DNA of 64,000 bases from Xylogone sp. PMI_703 (GCA_021399445.1 JAJTUQ010000001.1:6820001-6884000), one strand, 5' to 3'; shown: positions 23,605 to 35,738, numbered from the stretch's first letter. The notes: generated by a model not told the origin, from the sequence alone. Numbers and translations are program-made.

Positions 23605-24387
23605 GCGGGGTGATACAAAATGTCGTGTGTGGCTGGAGAATGTGGCATCGGCACAACTCTGCCAGGGATGCAAACATCCGTCTTGTACAATACTGTCTCG
23701 ATTTGAACCTTAGGAACGTTGCAACCGTACGAAGATTAAATGGCGACGATATTGATCGCTAGTCGTAAATCCCAGCTATATCAAACCGCGCATTGTGTAT
23801 ATGGCAAGTAATGTATAGCGATCACGATCTGTAATCAGAGTGCCCGGGGTGTTAGAAGATCTCACATCGTCGCCAAATACTGTTGTTATAACTTAGCATT
23901 GGATCATTTAATAAGCCCTGGCTGATTAATTGCAACAGTTTGATTCTCAAAACCCTCTCTGATGTTATGAATATTATAATTCCCGACCCCCCCCCGAGAC
24001 CCTGCGGAGCCCACGTGGAAAAATTTTCGACGCTGCGAACATGCAAGGCCCGGGGGTCTCCATAAAACTTTATTTTAGACATTGTTCCTGAAAACAGCAA
24101 GAAGCTCAAGAGCGGGATCTGGAAAGGGGAATGACCCCGTTAGCAGTGTATCGGCACAGTTCCTGAAATAGGCTAGAACAAGCTTTAAAAATTTGCTAGA
24201 AAGCCGCTAGAACACTGCTGCTCAGGTACTGTTAGACTACCGCCGGTGGGAAGGCGTAAAAGCCGAGGAATTGATACCCTAGGAAGGTTGATCTGAACCA
24301 CCGTAAGGGGGTTTGTTGTTAAGTAGGCTGCGGAACAACGCCGATAGCTAGCTTTTACTAGCTGTTGCATCGGTAGGTAGCCTAGGC

Positions 24388-24440
24388 TCCGACTATACGG
24401 AGAGACATTACACGAGTAGTATCTCCGTTAGAGAACGGAG
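24388..24440. promoter_or_regulatory. Paired CTCCG/CGGAG dyads upstream of sedolisin
   Basis: CTCCG-N6-CGGAG at 24388-24403 is followed by CTCCGTT-AGAG-AACGGAG at 24423-24440. Both lie within 200 bases of the sedolisin start. Inverted CCG/CGG pairs are the usual recognition form of Zn2Cys6 dimers. Function is inferred only. Confidence 0.4.
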
Positions 24441-24581
24441 TGTTAGAGAAATGCGAAGTAGTATAGCAGTAATATTGTATAAACAGGTTGCCACGAAAGA
24501 TATATAAGATGTGTTTATTCTCTCCAGAAAGTCCTCATCATCATCAGCTCAATTACACAATCATTCCATACAATCAACAAG

Positions 24582-26525
24582 ATGTTCTTCTCTTCGGCTT
24601 TCGCTCTTGCATTGAGCATCTCCCCAGTCTTCTCCCTCCCACATCGACCTACATATGTTGTGCATGAAAAGCGCGAAGCATTACCCCATGCGTGGGAACT
24701 TGTATCCCCCGCAAATTCCTCAACCATTCTCCTTGCGAAAATCGGACTATCACAAGGCAATCTAGATGCTGGTCACGACCACTTGATGGCGGTATCGGAT
24801 CCACGATCCACCGCATATGGACAGCATTGGACCCCTGAGAAAGTGGCCGAGTTCTTCCAGCCTTCAACAGAAACGATTAAATCGGTTCAGACATGGCTGG
24901 TACGTTCCGGAATTGACGAGAAACGTGTAAAGCTATCCAATGGCAAGCACTGGATCTCCTTCAACGCTACAGTGAAAGAATTGGAAGATCTTCTCCAGAC
25001 TAAATATAACGTATACCGTCACCAGTCAGGCCGGAACTATATCGGCAGCGAATCTTACCATCTTCCCACTTCGCTACAACAACACGTTGATTTCGTTACT
25101 CCTACCATTCAGTTTGACGCCCATGCGAAGATTACAACACACACATCAAAACAAGAATCGGTCAGCAAGAGAGATACCAACAACTGTGGTAGCCAGATTA
25201 CCCCAGAGTGCCTTCGTGCAATGTATGGAATTCCCGTTGGGCAGTACAACGATTCCAAGAACTCCTACGGAATCTTGGAATTCGCAGGAAACTCCTACAA
25301 CCAGGATGACCTGAATCTCTTCTTCAAATCGTACTCATCTAACGTCCCTTCCGGCACCGCTCCAATCTATCTACCTATTGATGGTGGATACATGGCTCCA
25401 GGCAAAGATAGTGCAACCTTGGGGGAGTCCAACCTCGATCTCATGTATGCGATGTCTTTGGTCTACCCACAGTCCGTCTCCTTATACGAGACTGGCGACA
25501 ACGACTCCCACCAAGCTACCGAAAACAACTTCCTAGATGCAGTTGATGGATCCTACTGCTCCTATGATGGCGGTGATGACTCAAGTATCGATGCCATTTA
25601 CCCACATGACTCGACCAACGGATACAAGGGAAAGCCAGACTGTGGAAAATACAAGCCAGCAAACGTGATGTAAGTATTGCCTCCAATAGGAAGCCTAAAG
25701 AAATGTAACTAACCAGTTTTCAGCTCTGTTTCATATGGTATGAACGAGGCTAGCCACCCTCCAGCTTACTTCAAGCGCCAATGTTACGAGTACATGAAGC
25801 TTGGTCTCATGGGTGTCACGTAAGTACTTCATACTCTCCACTATCAGTAGTTTGACTTCGTATCTTACTAACATCCGCATAGTATCATGTTCGCATCTGG
25901 TGATAGCGGCGTTGCAGGATTTGGAGGGCAATGCTTGAGCTCTGATGCTAAGAGCGGTGCTTTCAATCCTATCTTTCCTGGCACTTGCCCCTATGTCACA
26001 TCTGTTGGAGGCACTCAGCTCTCACCAAATACACCCGTCGACTCCAAAGAGACCGCTGCAGGTCTCTCTAGTGGTGGTTTCAGCAACATCTTCCCAATTC
26101 CCGACTATCAGAAGGACGCTGTTTCAAACTACTATTCCAAGTACGCTCCATCATACGACAGTTCAGTTTACAACAACACCAAGCAAGTCCGCGGTTTCCC
26201 AGACGTATCGGCCAATGCTGTCAACTATGTCTTTGCCGTTGATGGAGGAATGTACGCTGTTTCAGGCACCAGTGCAGCATCTCCTGTCTTTGGAGCTGTT
26301 GTGACCCTGTTGAACGAAGCACGCATCAGGGCTGGAAAGAATCCCATCGGCTTCCTGAACCCAGTCTTGTACCAACATCCTGAAGTCTTAAACGATATCA
26401 CTTCCGGCAACAACCCAGGTTGCGGCACAGACGGATTCGAGGCCGTTGAGGGCTGGGACCCAGTGACTGGACTTGGAACCCCAAATTATTCCAAGATGGA
26501 AGATCTCTTCTTGAGCCTACCATAA
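24582..26525 (+). CDS. Secreted tripeptidyl peptidase, sedolisin family S53
   Basis: Acid serine-carboxyl peptidase that releases tripeptides from protein outside the cell. Signal peptide MFFSSAFALALSISPVFS. The pro-domain (HAWELVSPANSSTILLAKIG ... VDFVTPTIQF) is full length and ends near the KRDTNNCGSQ cleavage region. The catalytic Glu/Asp pair lies in GESNLDLMYAM, the oxyanion Asp in MFASGDSGVAG, and the Ser in VSGTSAASPVFGA. The calcium-site region (LNDITSGNNPGC, GWDPVTGLGTP) is near the C-terminus. Two short introns, 25671-25723 and 25819-25882, interrupt it. Every catalytic element is present, so it is probably active. Confidence 0.93.
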
Positions 26526-26795
26526 TTTTCATTATTCAAAAACTTATTTTTCTTCTCATAAATTAGCGATAGCGGGAATATAGAATTAGTACGGCGCAGG
26601 ATAGGAATTGGGAGTTTTGGAGTTTATCCGGCTGAAACTTCTGGGATTTTACAGATATAGATTATCGATGGACATTAGAAGATAAAAGATAAAAGCATGG
26701 ACTATAGAATTGTGTATAGAGCATAGAATATTCCTTTACAATACCATGAATGATTAATCCCCATCTCATAATTAAGTTGTAAATCTTTTACTTGC

Positions 26796-27408
26796 TCATA
26801 TACTAGCCGGTTTCTCCTGTAAATACTTCACTCCTCCATCTAAGTTATCAGTAACCCCTTCAATCACATTCTCATACCAATACTGGTACTGATTAGGCGT
26901 TGCTAGCAGTTTCCCAATCCCTCCTTTCCGTTCAGAGACGACACCAAACTCAGTCTGCTTCTCGGATCCTTCTACCTTTTCCCCAATAAGCCACTTCTCA
27001 TCAATAGTGCCGATATACAAGTCCATATGGGCTTTATCATCGGATCTCCAAATAAGCGGGCTTCCACAGTTGCCGCAAAATCCTCGATAGCACCTAGGCG
27101 ATGAGTTGAACTCTTTGTACGCTAAAAGTGAGTTTAGAGGGGGCGATATCTGTGCAGGCTGGATAATGAGGAATTGCGATACTAGGCTAGCAGTCCATTT
27201 CCGACACATGGTGCATTGGCAAGTTGCCGACTGTTTATATATATAGAATGTTAGAATCTCGTAAATACCATTTAATTAGATTAAAAGCTTGTAATCGTAC
27301 CCCAATTGGCCATTGATACTTATCGGAGAGATCAATTGTGTATCGAATAGATCCGCACAAGCAGCCGCCAGAAATGGATTTAGGATGTTCGTTGGATGAG
27401 GTTGCCAT
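26796..27408 (-). CDS. GFA-family (glutathione-dependent formaldehyde-activating-like) protein
   Basis: Small zinc protein with the Mss4-like GFA fold. Cys ligands are visible as GGCLCGSIRY, ATCQCTMCRKW and GFCGNCGSPL. The product begins MATSSNEHPKSISGG and is about 175 residues after removal of one intron (27225-27303). Most fungal members have no proven reaction despite the family name. It lies alone between the sedolisin and the acyltransferase. Confidence 0.85.
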
Positions 27409-28631
27409 TGCTGGTATGAAGTAGTTTTAATATGAAAGCTCCTGACGTTTATTTTTCTAATCAGTTAAAGTCATAATTAAATTGCGATGCTTATCTAGAC
27501 TTTACGCACGCCCTTTAGTAGACATCAGATCGCCGTTCAAGAGGGGTTGGAACTTTCCTCAGGTGGCGTTCGGCTAAACGAGCTGGGGTCTCAGAAGCTT
27601 CAAGTCAAATAGGGTAAAAGTGTTTAATCGATATCCTGGGTATATGCTGAGACTTTGTAGAGCTTGTAAAGTTTATATACCCCACAATAGAAAGACTATA
27701 AAACCGAACTGCGTAGCATATGTTAGAAATTTACAGGGTTTACAAAGCTCACAGAGCCTATTTTCGTTCAGTCATTATGAGGGTACTATTCGAAAATTAG
27801 TGATTTGGTCTATTAACTGTTAGAGTTTAGATAAGAGGGGCTGGAAAGGTGTAGTTCAAATATATAAGCCTACATACAAGATGTGCTTTTCGATGTATAA
27901 TGTTGTTACACGGTTTCACTCAGCAATAGTGACTTATATCCCTGAAATAGCATTAATTGATTGTTTGAAGTTATTTTTGTCCGAGCGGCATGGTGACCCG
28001 ACTTCCTGAAGGTATTCAGGTGTGTTAAGCTAAGGAGTTATATCCCAATAACAAGAACCAAACACCACAAGGGGGAAAAGAATTCCTATTACAGACAATT
28101 CTGAGTCCCTGATCTTACGGTGTCACGGTGCTTGGCTATAGGCCTTTCAATATGAACCTCCTCTGCCGGTTGAGGTAGCCTATAAAGCTTGTATACTCTA
28201 TAAATAAGTATTCAAAAGCATATAAAATCAAATCTCATGTGGCTAGACATGAGTCGAAAGCGATTTAACGACATTTAACAATAGCTTTTAAACCCTTCTT
28301 CCTCAGCAGTTAATAATCCACAATAATCTTTCCTTTTGAGCTTCGAAAAAACCACGCCGTCAAAAATGTGAGGTGATTACGGTTGAGAATAAAATCGAGA
28401 AGATGATACGGTTCGTAGGTATAACGTCAATTCGATTCAATTCGGCTCAATCTTGGCTCTATAGACATTGCCTCGGGAATGTTATAGGTTCGTAGCCCTC
28501 ACCGTGGCCAAGGCACCTTGGAGAAAGCTATGAACATCACAATCACAGGTTACAAGTTTGGAAGTTGTTCACAGTTTTCAACGTTATGATTCGTGCGTCA
28601 TTACATATCCCATACTTATAGAAGATAGTAA
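27409..28631. other. Intergenic segment
   Basis: AT-rich. A plus-strand frame at 27620-27823 has no family features. No gene supported. Confidence 0.4.
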
Positions 28632-29873
28632 TTATACTTCCGGCATCCTAAGGGGTATTGGCTTGTAGCTATCTTCGCTACTGAGTCGAAGTTTAGATTC
28701 CAGCCATTTTGCAAAGCGAATTGAAGGCAGATCAATATATTGCCAATAGATGAAGGCAAGCGCCATCAAAAATGGAGTCAGAATCACCCAGGAAGCTACA
28801 AGCCCTACAGCTAGCGACCCATGAGTAAGATTCGTAAACCAAGCCACCATCCTCCAACCAAATAGCCGCAATGTTGGCTCGTGAATAATATACAGAGAGA
28901 ATGATATATCCCCAAGGAATTGGATTGGCTTGAACGATAGCAGCCGTTGGACCGACGTCAAGTGAATAATGGACCCAAGCAAAAGCAGATTCCCCCAAAC
29001 CATTGTAAGCTTAGAACCAACAAGTCCAAAATAACCATCTTGCTCCACCGGAAGGGAAGTGAAATATAATCCAACCACCATTATTCCGAAAGCTACTGCA
29101 TTAGTTCGAGACTTATTGCGCACCCTGAAAAAGGTTTTGCTCTCCGTATATCTTGCGATAGTTAAACCACCCACAAAGAGCGCTGTATCCCACATATAAA
29201 ATGAGTAAAAATATGCAATTAAGCCCACGGCAGAAGCGTAGAATGCCCAGTCACATAAAGTAAGCAACCCGGCTGCACAAATATATAAAATCATTGAGTC
29301 TCGCATCTCCCAAGGAATAGTATACAGATGTGTGCCATAATTGGAGGGCACAGTGAAAGGTCGAAGCGACATCAGGTGCATCAGACTCCAATATACAAAA
29401 CATAGCCAGTCCCAAGTCTGTTTAAGCAAATTTCCTTGCGTAATGGGAATTGACTCTGCAATTTCTTCGTCATTTAGACCCTTATACAAAAGTCCAGAAT
29501 ATGCCGCAAGCATAACAAAGAATGTTGATGGGAGAACAGGCAGGTACAAGCGCCATGCTCGTCGGAATATGCTTGATGAAAGTGATGTGGTGAATGAGGC
29601 TAGGTCACCGGTGCGAGCGAGCCTAGCTGGTTTGGTGGAAAGGACGAAGCCAGAGAGGGCGAAGAAGAGACCGACCATTTGGAAACCAGAAAAGAAGATG
29701 CGAAGAATAGGGAGCTGGAGAAGAGAAGACGTGGAGATTGAGTGAAATGGGGCGTTGACGGCTGGGGTAAAGGGTAATGCGAGATGGTAGGTATAAACAA
29801 TGAGGGCAGCAAGACCGCGGAGACCAGTCAGATAGTCGGTTGACCGGACGGCTAGCTGGATTGGAGAAGCCAT
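28632..29873 (-). CDS. Membrane acyltransferase, acyltransferase 3 family
   Basis: Single-exon protein of 413 residues, normal for the family, which transfers acyl groups to sugars, lipids or small metabolites. The N-terminus YLTGLRGLAALIVYTYHLAL carries the conserved Arg and His of the family. About ten hydrophobic segments follow (for example MVGLFFALSGFVLS, FGIMVVGLYFTSL and LVASWVILTPFLMALAFIYW). It is next to the UstYa block and could acylate its product, but members are common throughout fungal genomes, so this link is weak. Confidence 0.88.
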   Translation of the reverse strand: MASPIQLAVRSTDYLTGLRGLAALIVYTYHLALPFTPAVNAPFHSISTSSLLQLPILRIFFSGFQMVGLFFALSGFVLSTKPARLARTGDLASFTTSLSSSIFRRAWRLYLPVLPSTFFVMLAAYSGLLYKGLNDEEIAESIPITQGNLLKQTWDWLCFVYWSLMHLMSLRPFTVPSNYGTHLYTIPWEMRDSMILYICAAGLLTLCDWAFYASAVGLIAYFYSFYMWDTALFVGGLTIARYTESKTFFRVRNKSRTNAVAFGIMVVGLYFTSLPVEQDGYFGLVGSKLTMVWGNLLLLGSIIHLTSVQRLLSFKPIQFLGDISFSLYIIHEPTLRLFGWRMVAWFTNLTHGSLAVGLVASWVILTPFLMALAFIYWQYIDLPSIRFAKWLESKLRLSSEDSYKPIPLRMPEV

Positions 29874-30765
29874 TCAACTAGTGTTGAAGCAATGGAATTG
29901 GATGAAATTTCCAAGACTCTGCTAATCGAGACGAAGCATATTCTTCTCAATTTCAAAAAGTCTCTGGGTTATTGCGGTCTAACAATGGACTTTGGAGAAA
30001 GAAGTGAAGATTGTTTCTGGAGGGTTGAATCTGTCTCGGAATTAACGTTTGCCCGGTAGATTGGAATTTCCCAATTCGGTGGATAAATAGGACGAGACAG
30101 ATTGAATCGCACATAACACAAGTGATTAGCATTATTTAGTCAACAAAGGCAATCGGCATGGTAAGACGACGTTGTCGAAATATGATAAGTGCGAGTTTCA
30201 GGGGTTTGGTGGTGGCCAGATATCCCCCTCTTGCATAACGGGGGATTCCCCGTCGAGACGCCCGATACAGTACAGTATAATCTGCATGTCGGATCCTTTA
30301 ACGTTATCCCTGCTTAGTAAGGTAGATCCCCAATTATCTAGGCTACCCGGCCGTGTGGGACACTAGATTTACTGTAAAACTGTGTAAATTTACCTTTTGG
30401 ATATTTAATATCTAATAGGGCTTCAGTCGCAAATAGACACAGAAATCAATAGAACAATGCTTTTCAATATAGCATCTGGCTTTGGTATTCCAACAAGAAT
30501 AGCCTGTATCGAGTAATAGAGTGGAAATGATTTTCAAGCCAAGAATGTGCGTCGGCTGACCACAATATGATTTGTAATTAGTATGCACTTTATTGGGAAG
30601 TTTAATATCCTAACACCCAGTCGCACATATCGGAGAGGAACTTTTCACTCCTAGCTGCCTTATTTACAAATATCTGTACAGTATGAGGACCGTCTGGTCT
30701 CTCGATAGCATACTTCTGGCGAGCGTGTTTACTGTTCTAGGGGCTTCGCATTATAATCCCAGAGA
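29874..30765. other. Divergent promoter region
   Basis: Spacer between the acyltransferase and the first UstYa gene, which are transcribed apart. No coding signal. Confidence 0.4.
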
Positions 30766-31783
30766 ATGTCACAATCCAAATACTCTCCGCTCATGTCTGA
30801 CGAAGTCCCCGTCCACTCCGACACAATTTGGGGGGGTCAAATTGGAGACAAGCGACGCTCACGGCCTATTTTACTCCCATTATATATAGCCATTGTTATT
30901 GTTGTATTCATTGTGTTGAGCTTCTTACTCATTAGTCCAAATATCATTCACGGTACCCTATCTGCTGAAGAAATATTACCTCAGTGTAAGTCACCTTTAA
31001 AAAGTCTTTTGCAACTGACACCAACAGATCCTGCAAAAGTTCCATTAGCCCAGGTAGAGTGGGCAAACGACTTCAAGTGGCAAGATACTGGAGATGAAGG
31101 TGACAGAACATGGAATGATCTAATGCCGAGTATAGACAATCCTTTGAACGGACTCATGTGAATCAAAGATTTGGCTTTATCGCATAGTTGGGAATGGCTT
31201 TATCCGTGTACCTAACCCTCGCATGTATGACATTCATCCAAGTGCTCCAATCCTGAATGATAAGGAAGATGCTGAAGAATATGCCATTTCTGCTTTTCAT
31301 CAACTGCACTGCTTGATGAGCTGAGAGAATTTCTCCAGTGTTAGTTTCTTATGGTTGAAGACTTAATCATAATAGCTTCTAGGGTATGTTGAGAGATGTT
31401 CTTATTGCATATGAGCGAGGTGGAGTGTCAAAATTCATGGAAGGAGGCCACCCATATCACTGCCTCGATTACCGTGAGTTATTCATTGTATCTAATCACA
31501 CTGGTTAAAGATCCCTAAATTGGATGTAGTGAGACAGGCAGTGTTGTGTATGGCTGATATAACGCTCGAATATGGTGTGATAGGATGGGATGGAGAGCTG
31601 AACAAAACAGCGTGGCTGTATGGTGGTGGGACTGCAACACATATGTGTCGAGATTGGAACGCCGTGGTTGACTATGCGATTGCTCACAGAACTGGTGATA
31701 AGCGTGATCTTTTGAGTTCTAAAGGATCGGTAGAGTACTATAGTGCAGCTTATAGTATACGTCATCATACCCCCCAGCAGTGA
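30766..31783 (+). CDS. UstYa-family oxidase 1 (DUF3328), damaged splice donor
   Basis: UstYa-type proteins are copper-dependent oxidases that cross-link core peptides in fungal RiPP pathways. A cytosolic tail is followed by one transmembrane helix (LLPLYIAIVIVVFIVLSFLL, about residues 36-55). The lumenal part has GFIRVPNPRMYD, then the first HxxHC motif as FHQLHCL, the second as GHPYHCLDYLRQ, and the C-terminal THMCRDWNAVVDYA. Introns: 42 nt near 30987, 58 nt GTATAG...GCATAG after LMP, one after HCL, and one after LDY. The third should start with GT directly after HCL, as in the three related genes here. It starts AT (31316) and reads into a TGA. Unless an AT-AG intron is tolerated, the protein stops after the first copper motif. 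Confidence 0.85.
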
Positions 31784-31809
31784 TCGTAATATGACATTTG
31801 TGAGATACA

Positions 31810-32772
31810 TTATGCTACCCAGTCTTCCTTGACAGTTTCATTTTTGTCCACACTGTCCGGATCTTGTAGCTTTGGATCCACTTGCAACCCTTCTGCACCG
31901 TGGAGAGCCCACTCCCAGAAGCCTGTCCACTTATGGTCTTCAATCCATTGAATAATGGCATCGTAGTCCCGACACATATGTGTATCGTGGAGTCCATAGT
32001 CTTCGTAAGTCTTAGTTGTCCCAAACATCAAGTCCGGATTACATTGGAAAGATTGACGGAGGTAGTTCAGACAGTGTAATATGTGTCCATCATGTGGGTG
32101 CGATTCGTTTGAAAGGAGTCGTTGTCGTATCCGGTACTACTCGATCAGGTGTATGGTTAGGTAAAGAAGATACGAAACATGCTTATCCTTTGCAGCACTT
32201 ACAAGACAATGAAGATTATGGATGACATCGGTCTGGTAGACCATTTCACCAGGCCTGCCTGGTGTTGGAGCTGAAGGTGGTATACCTTGGGAAGCGGCCC
32301 ATTTAGCATCTAAGGAAATTATCGCAGATTCTGTCATGGCGTTTAGAAGAAAATCTATGAATTTACATGATAGAATAGCAACATCGTCTTACTCGGCATT
32401 AATTCATTCCTCCAAAAGTTGTTCGCGAAGTCAGAATCCTCCGTCCACTTGTTATCATTGTTAAACACCTTCATTACGTTAAACTCCATTAGTTTTCGAA
32501 CTAAAGTATGTGAGTATTAGCATGTGTAAATTTTCTAGTGCTTGCAAAAACTTACGACCATCCATTTCAGGAAGTTTGGGTCTTCTCATTCCCTGAATTA
32601 TATCGTAGACACTCCAGACTAAGAGTAGATTTATTATCTCGAAGATAACGCAAAATAGGATTAACTGTGGCCATTTGATTTGGAATTTGAAGTTCGTACG
32701 AGTGCCCAGGGCTATATTCTCAGGCTCCTCACTGGATATAAGATGTTTTCGCTCTAGGTCACTACCTTCCAT
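31810..32772 (-). CDS. UstYa-family oxidase 2 (DUF3328)
   Basis: Likely cross-linking oxidase of the central cluster. One transmembrane helix (LILFCVIFEIINLLLVW, about residues 37-53) is followed by the lumenal domain. The copper motifs are VIHNLHCL and HILHCLNYLRQSFQC, and the conserved tail reads THMCRDYDAIIQWIEDH. Four exons read through cleanly. The introns are GTAAGT...TTTAG near 32505-32558, a 62-nt intron after LMP ending CCATGACAG, and one directly after HCL (GTAAGTGC...GAGTAG). WAASQGIPPSAPTPGRPGE is typical of the family. It converges on oxidase 1, with stop codons 26 bases apart. No lesion seen. Confidence 0.9.
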
Positions 32773-34210
32773 AACCTCAAAATGAATACCAGCAATAATA
32801 TGAATTCAAGAACTTTGTGCTAATGAACAAGTGTGATATCTTGCTACAAACCGACTGCTGCGTCTAACCACTGTCTATAGTACTCAGCGAAAGATTGCGG
32901 GCTTCCTTTTCTGAAGTACCTTATCAAAGAGGGTTTAGTTCAAGTTTACAAACGCTAAGCACCGTATAATTATCTTGTAGCAAGTTAAAGTATGGGAGAG
33001 AAACTACACTCGATTCGATTCTCCGTACGCCGAAAGTGAGAGCTTGCATAAGCCACAGCCCGAGCGCTGATGAAAGCTACGCATTCTAGGCGTTCCACCC
33101 CTCCGTCCACCCGCCCCAATATGGAATTTATCGGCAACGAGGTCAAAAACTGGGATCATTGACAAAATGTAAATTGATCCAAGACATTTCTACAAATTTG
33201 ACGAGGGCCTGTTGGCCGTTTTACGTTATACTTGCACAGGAAGGTACAGCGGTCAAGTATTCGTAACACAGGCCGCGCTTGTGCCTTGCTATGTTGTTCA
33301 GTTTTTCGACGTTGCAAGGGGCCCTGAGGGGCGGTCCCATAGGATTAAGTTGATACTTGTATGAACCAATCAATCGCTCTGATCTAATTACGTAAAATGT
33401 CAAACTACGTAAGTAGAGATCCACAATGTTTTTAACATTATCATCATCCTTATCAAGCGGACTTCGCGGCCCGGGGATATCCTATATGATCGACATCTAT
33501 GCATCCGTGGCTAATACTCTATTTAGCTCCTTGCTAGACGGATGTAACCGTATTTATTACTCAATAAAGAAAAGACAGCTTTAGGGTAGTGGGGCCGGCT
33601 AATGAGAAGCTGGGCTACTTTACGAGCAATGCATTGCATGGTGCTCACTTGAGGCGGATAGTACGGCCAAGCGGCCAAAGATATGCTATGAGTGGAGGGT
33701 TACTTGGTTCAAGAAACTTCCACAGTCATACAAGTAGACGTACGACGACTGTGGCGTCACTAGTAAGCCCCCAAACTCATCTTGAACTTAGGTCCGTCGG
33801 TTTTTGCATACTCCGAGTATCTATAAAATAAGATCAATTGTATATATCTTTCGATTTACACAATATCTCTTGGCATTAGTGCGCTGGCAAAATTTATTAC
33901 GAGTGGGGCTGATAAGCAGGGTCCATTCTGGGATGAACGAAGGGTTCAGCGGGCTCCACAATATGATCGCAGGAAGTCACATGGTACAAGCTTAAGATCT
34001 TCTGCCAAATAAGGCGGTTCCTCATCATTTGTCACTACGGGCAGCTCAAATGCATACATTGTTAGTGGATCTCGGACTTTCTGTCTCGCGACCCCTTACT
34101 GAGGAACCTGTCAGAAGTTTACTTTCGTGTTAGTTTTGTAGAGTGCTCTGGCCTGCTCCGAGATCTCTACTTTTCATGCTTTCCATACTATTTCCCATAT
34201 CTTTGAAAGA
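32773..34210. other. Divergent promoter region with no gene seen
   Basis: Spacer between two divergent UstYa genes. I looked for a second precursor gene (signal peptide plus KR repeats) and found none. Frames at 33589-33995 look non-coding. Confidence 0.4.
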
Positions 34211-35124
34211 ATGGCTTTAGGCTCTGATCTGAGTCTGTTCTCGTCCAAGTACCATCCCCTTTCACAGGAAGACTCGAAAGGAGAAGATGGCGAGAGGGAG
34301 CAGACTGTATCTATCAGGCAGATGAGATACTTGAGTTTACTCATTCAAATATTTCCATGGATCACATCTCTCCTTTTTGCGGCTCTGTACATTATAGCAG
34401 TATATCAAAACTTACATAGGTCAACAGTGAAATGTTTTGGTTCGTCCTCTGCATCCGCCTGGTGTGTTCCGAATTAACAGCATTAGACAATGACCTGAAC
34501 GCTCCTTTAATTTATGAAGACAGTATACCTCCCTCCCATGTTTGCCTTGTAGCAGTGGGCTGAAAATAGTGTTAGGGACTTACCTATCGGACGCTTACGG
34601 TGATGCATATGACATCTACTCTCCCAATAATCCAAATGCAGATGAAGTATGGATGTCACTACGTATGGACAAGATGACCGCAGTCAGCATAGAAGAATAC
34701 TCTCATATGCTGCCTGAAAGACCGACAGCTCCTTTGTACGGAGGCCAGGAAGGCTACAGTGTACTCTTAGAAGTGTTCCACCAGCTTCATTGTCTAGTGA
34801 GATAATAACCTTTCACTAATCGCTCAGAGATCATCTGAATTAAATGCGTCGCAGGACTCCATAAGACGGGAATATTATACTGGTGGCAACTCAAGTGTGC
34901 TCACCAAAGGATTTTCGGAGCCTGGTGGTCATGGGGCTCACTGTTTCAGCTACCTTCTCCAAACAATACTGTGTCATGGAGATGTAGGAATCATGACAAC
35001 GAGATGGCATGAGAGAATGCAAGCCTTTCACGCTAACTTCAACATTACAAAGACATGTCGAAATTTTGATATAATTCGGGAATGGGCGTTAGCGAGGCGG
35101 CCAAAGTTCGAAGCTCCTGAATAA
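34211..35124 (+). CDS. UstYa-family oxidase 3 (DUF3328)
   Basis: Membrane-anchored oxidase candidate. The N-terminal tail is followed by a helix (SLLIQIFPWITSLLFAALYI, about residues 42-61). The first HxxHC is VFHQLHCL. The second is GHGAHCFSYLLQTILC, and the tail is ITKTCRNFDIIREWALARR. My model has three exons. A 91-nt intron (34462-34552) joins SSSASA to SGLKIVLGTY, which keeps the frame open. An intron GTGAGA...GTCGCAG follows HCL directly, as in the paralogues. The second motif has Phe-Ser-Tyr where others have Leu/Ile-Asp/Asn-Tyr. It stands divergent to oxidase 2 and converges on the precursor gene. Confidence 0.88.
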
Positions 35125-35738
35125 ATAAGATAAGATAGAGTATGGCTTAAATTCAATTTCAATCTTAAGCTTTAAATTAATAGTGAATCTGGTTTCAATA
35201 TTGATGTCATATATGTTTAAATGCTGTGGATTACACTGAAGATGTGCTCGGTAATAGGTAAATATTATTGAATATTTTAATCCCCTTACACCATCAAAGG
35301 TCATATTTCGAACTCTAATACTTTACTTTCACCATTAAGAAAGTTGTCAAGCAATCTCTGAGTAGACCGAGTGATAGCCTCTCGAAATTCTGGATAATTA
35401 AATGATCGAAGTTTCGGCAATGTAAAGGGCCCTAAGCAGAATACATTTCTTTAAGTGTCTTATAATTCCAGAGATACATAAATTTTGGTCATTTGGGGAT
35501 TGGATATGGCAATCTATTACAAATGGAACGCTCAAACAGATGAGAAGCGTCAACGTCAGATTCATACTGGCATTTACTAGATCATGATTCAAGTGAACTA
35601 AACGTCAATTTAGATTCAAACTAACTCATCAATCACCCTATCTGCAACCGCCATCACATCTCTTACTTCTTTGCAGCATTGGAATAGAGCTGAAGGAAGT
35701 ATTCTTTTCCAGTTCGGAGCCCAACATAAACAATCAAC
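35125..35738. other. Spacer before the precursor peptide gene
   Basis: Shared 3' region of oxidase 3 and the precursor gene, which converge. AT-rich, no ORF. Confidence 0.45.

Larger units (their letters stand above)
23008..24581. other. Long spacer with several inverted repeats
   Basis: No coding signal. It contains a 22-bp palindrome and several CTCCG/CGGAG dyads (listed separately), and a run of nine C at 23988-23996. The last 250 bases are the promoter of the sedolisin gene. Confidence 0.45.

Noticed and set aside
23985..23998. Poly-C tract as a regulatory element
   Set aside because: A simple homopolymer in non-coding DNA; nothing else supports a function.
31158..31187. A 30-nt intron in UstYa oxidase 1
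   Set aside because: Too short for a fungal intron. Using the donor GTATAG at about 31130 gives a 58-nt intron and a better family match (LMPIGNGFIRVPN).
34462..34552. A frameshift (8-base insertion) in UstYa oxidase 3
   Set aside because: A single 91-nt GTGTGT...TTGTAG intron keeps the frame open, so no lesion is needed.
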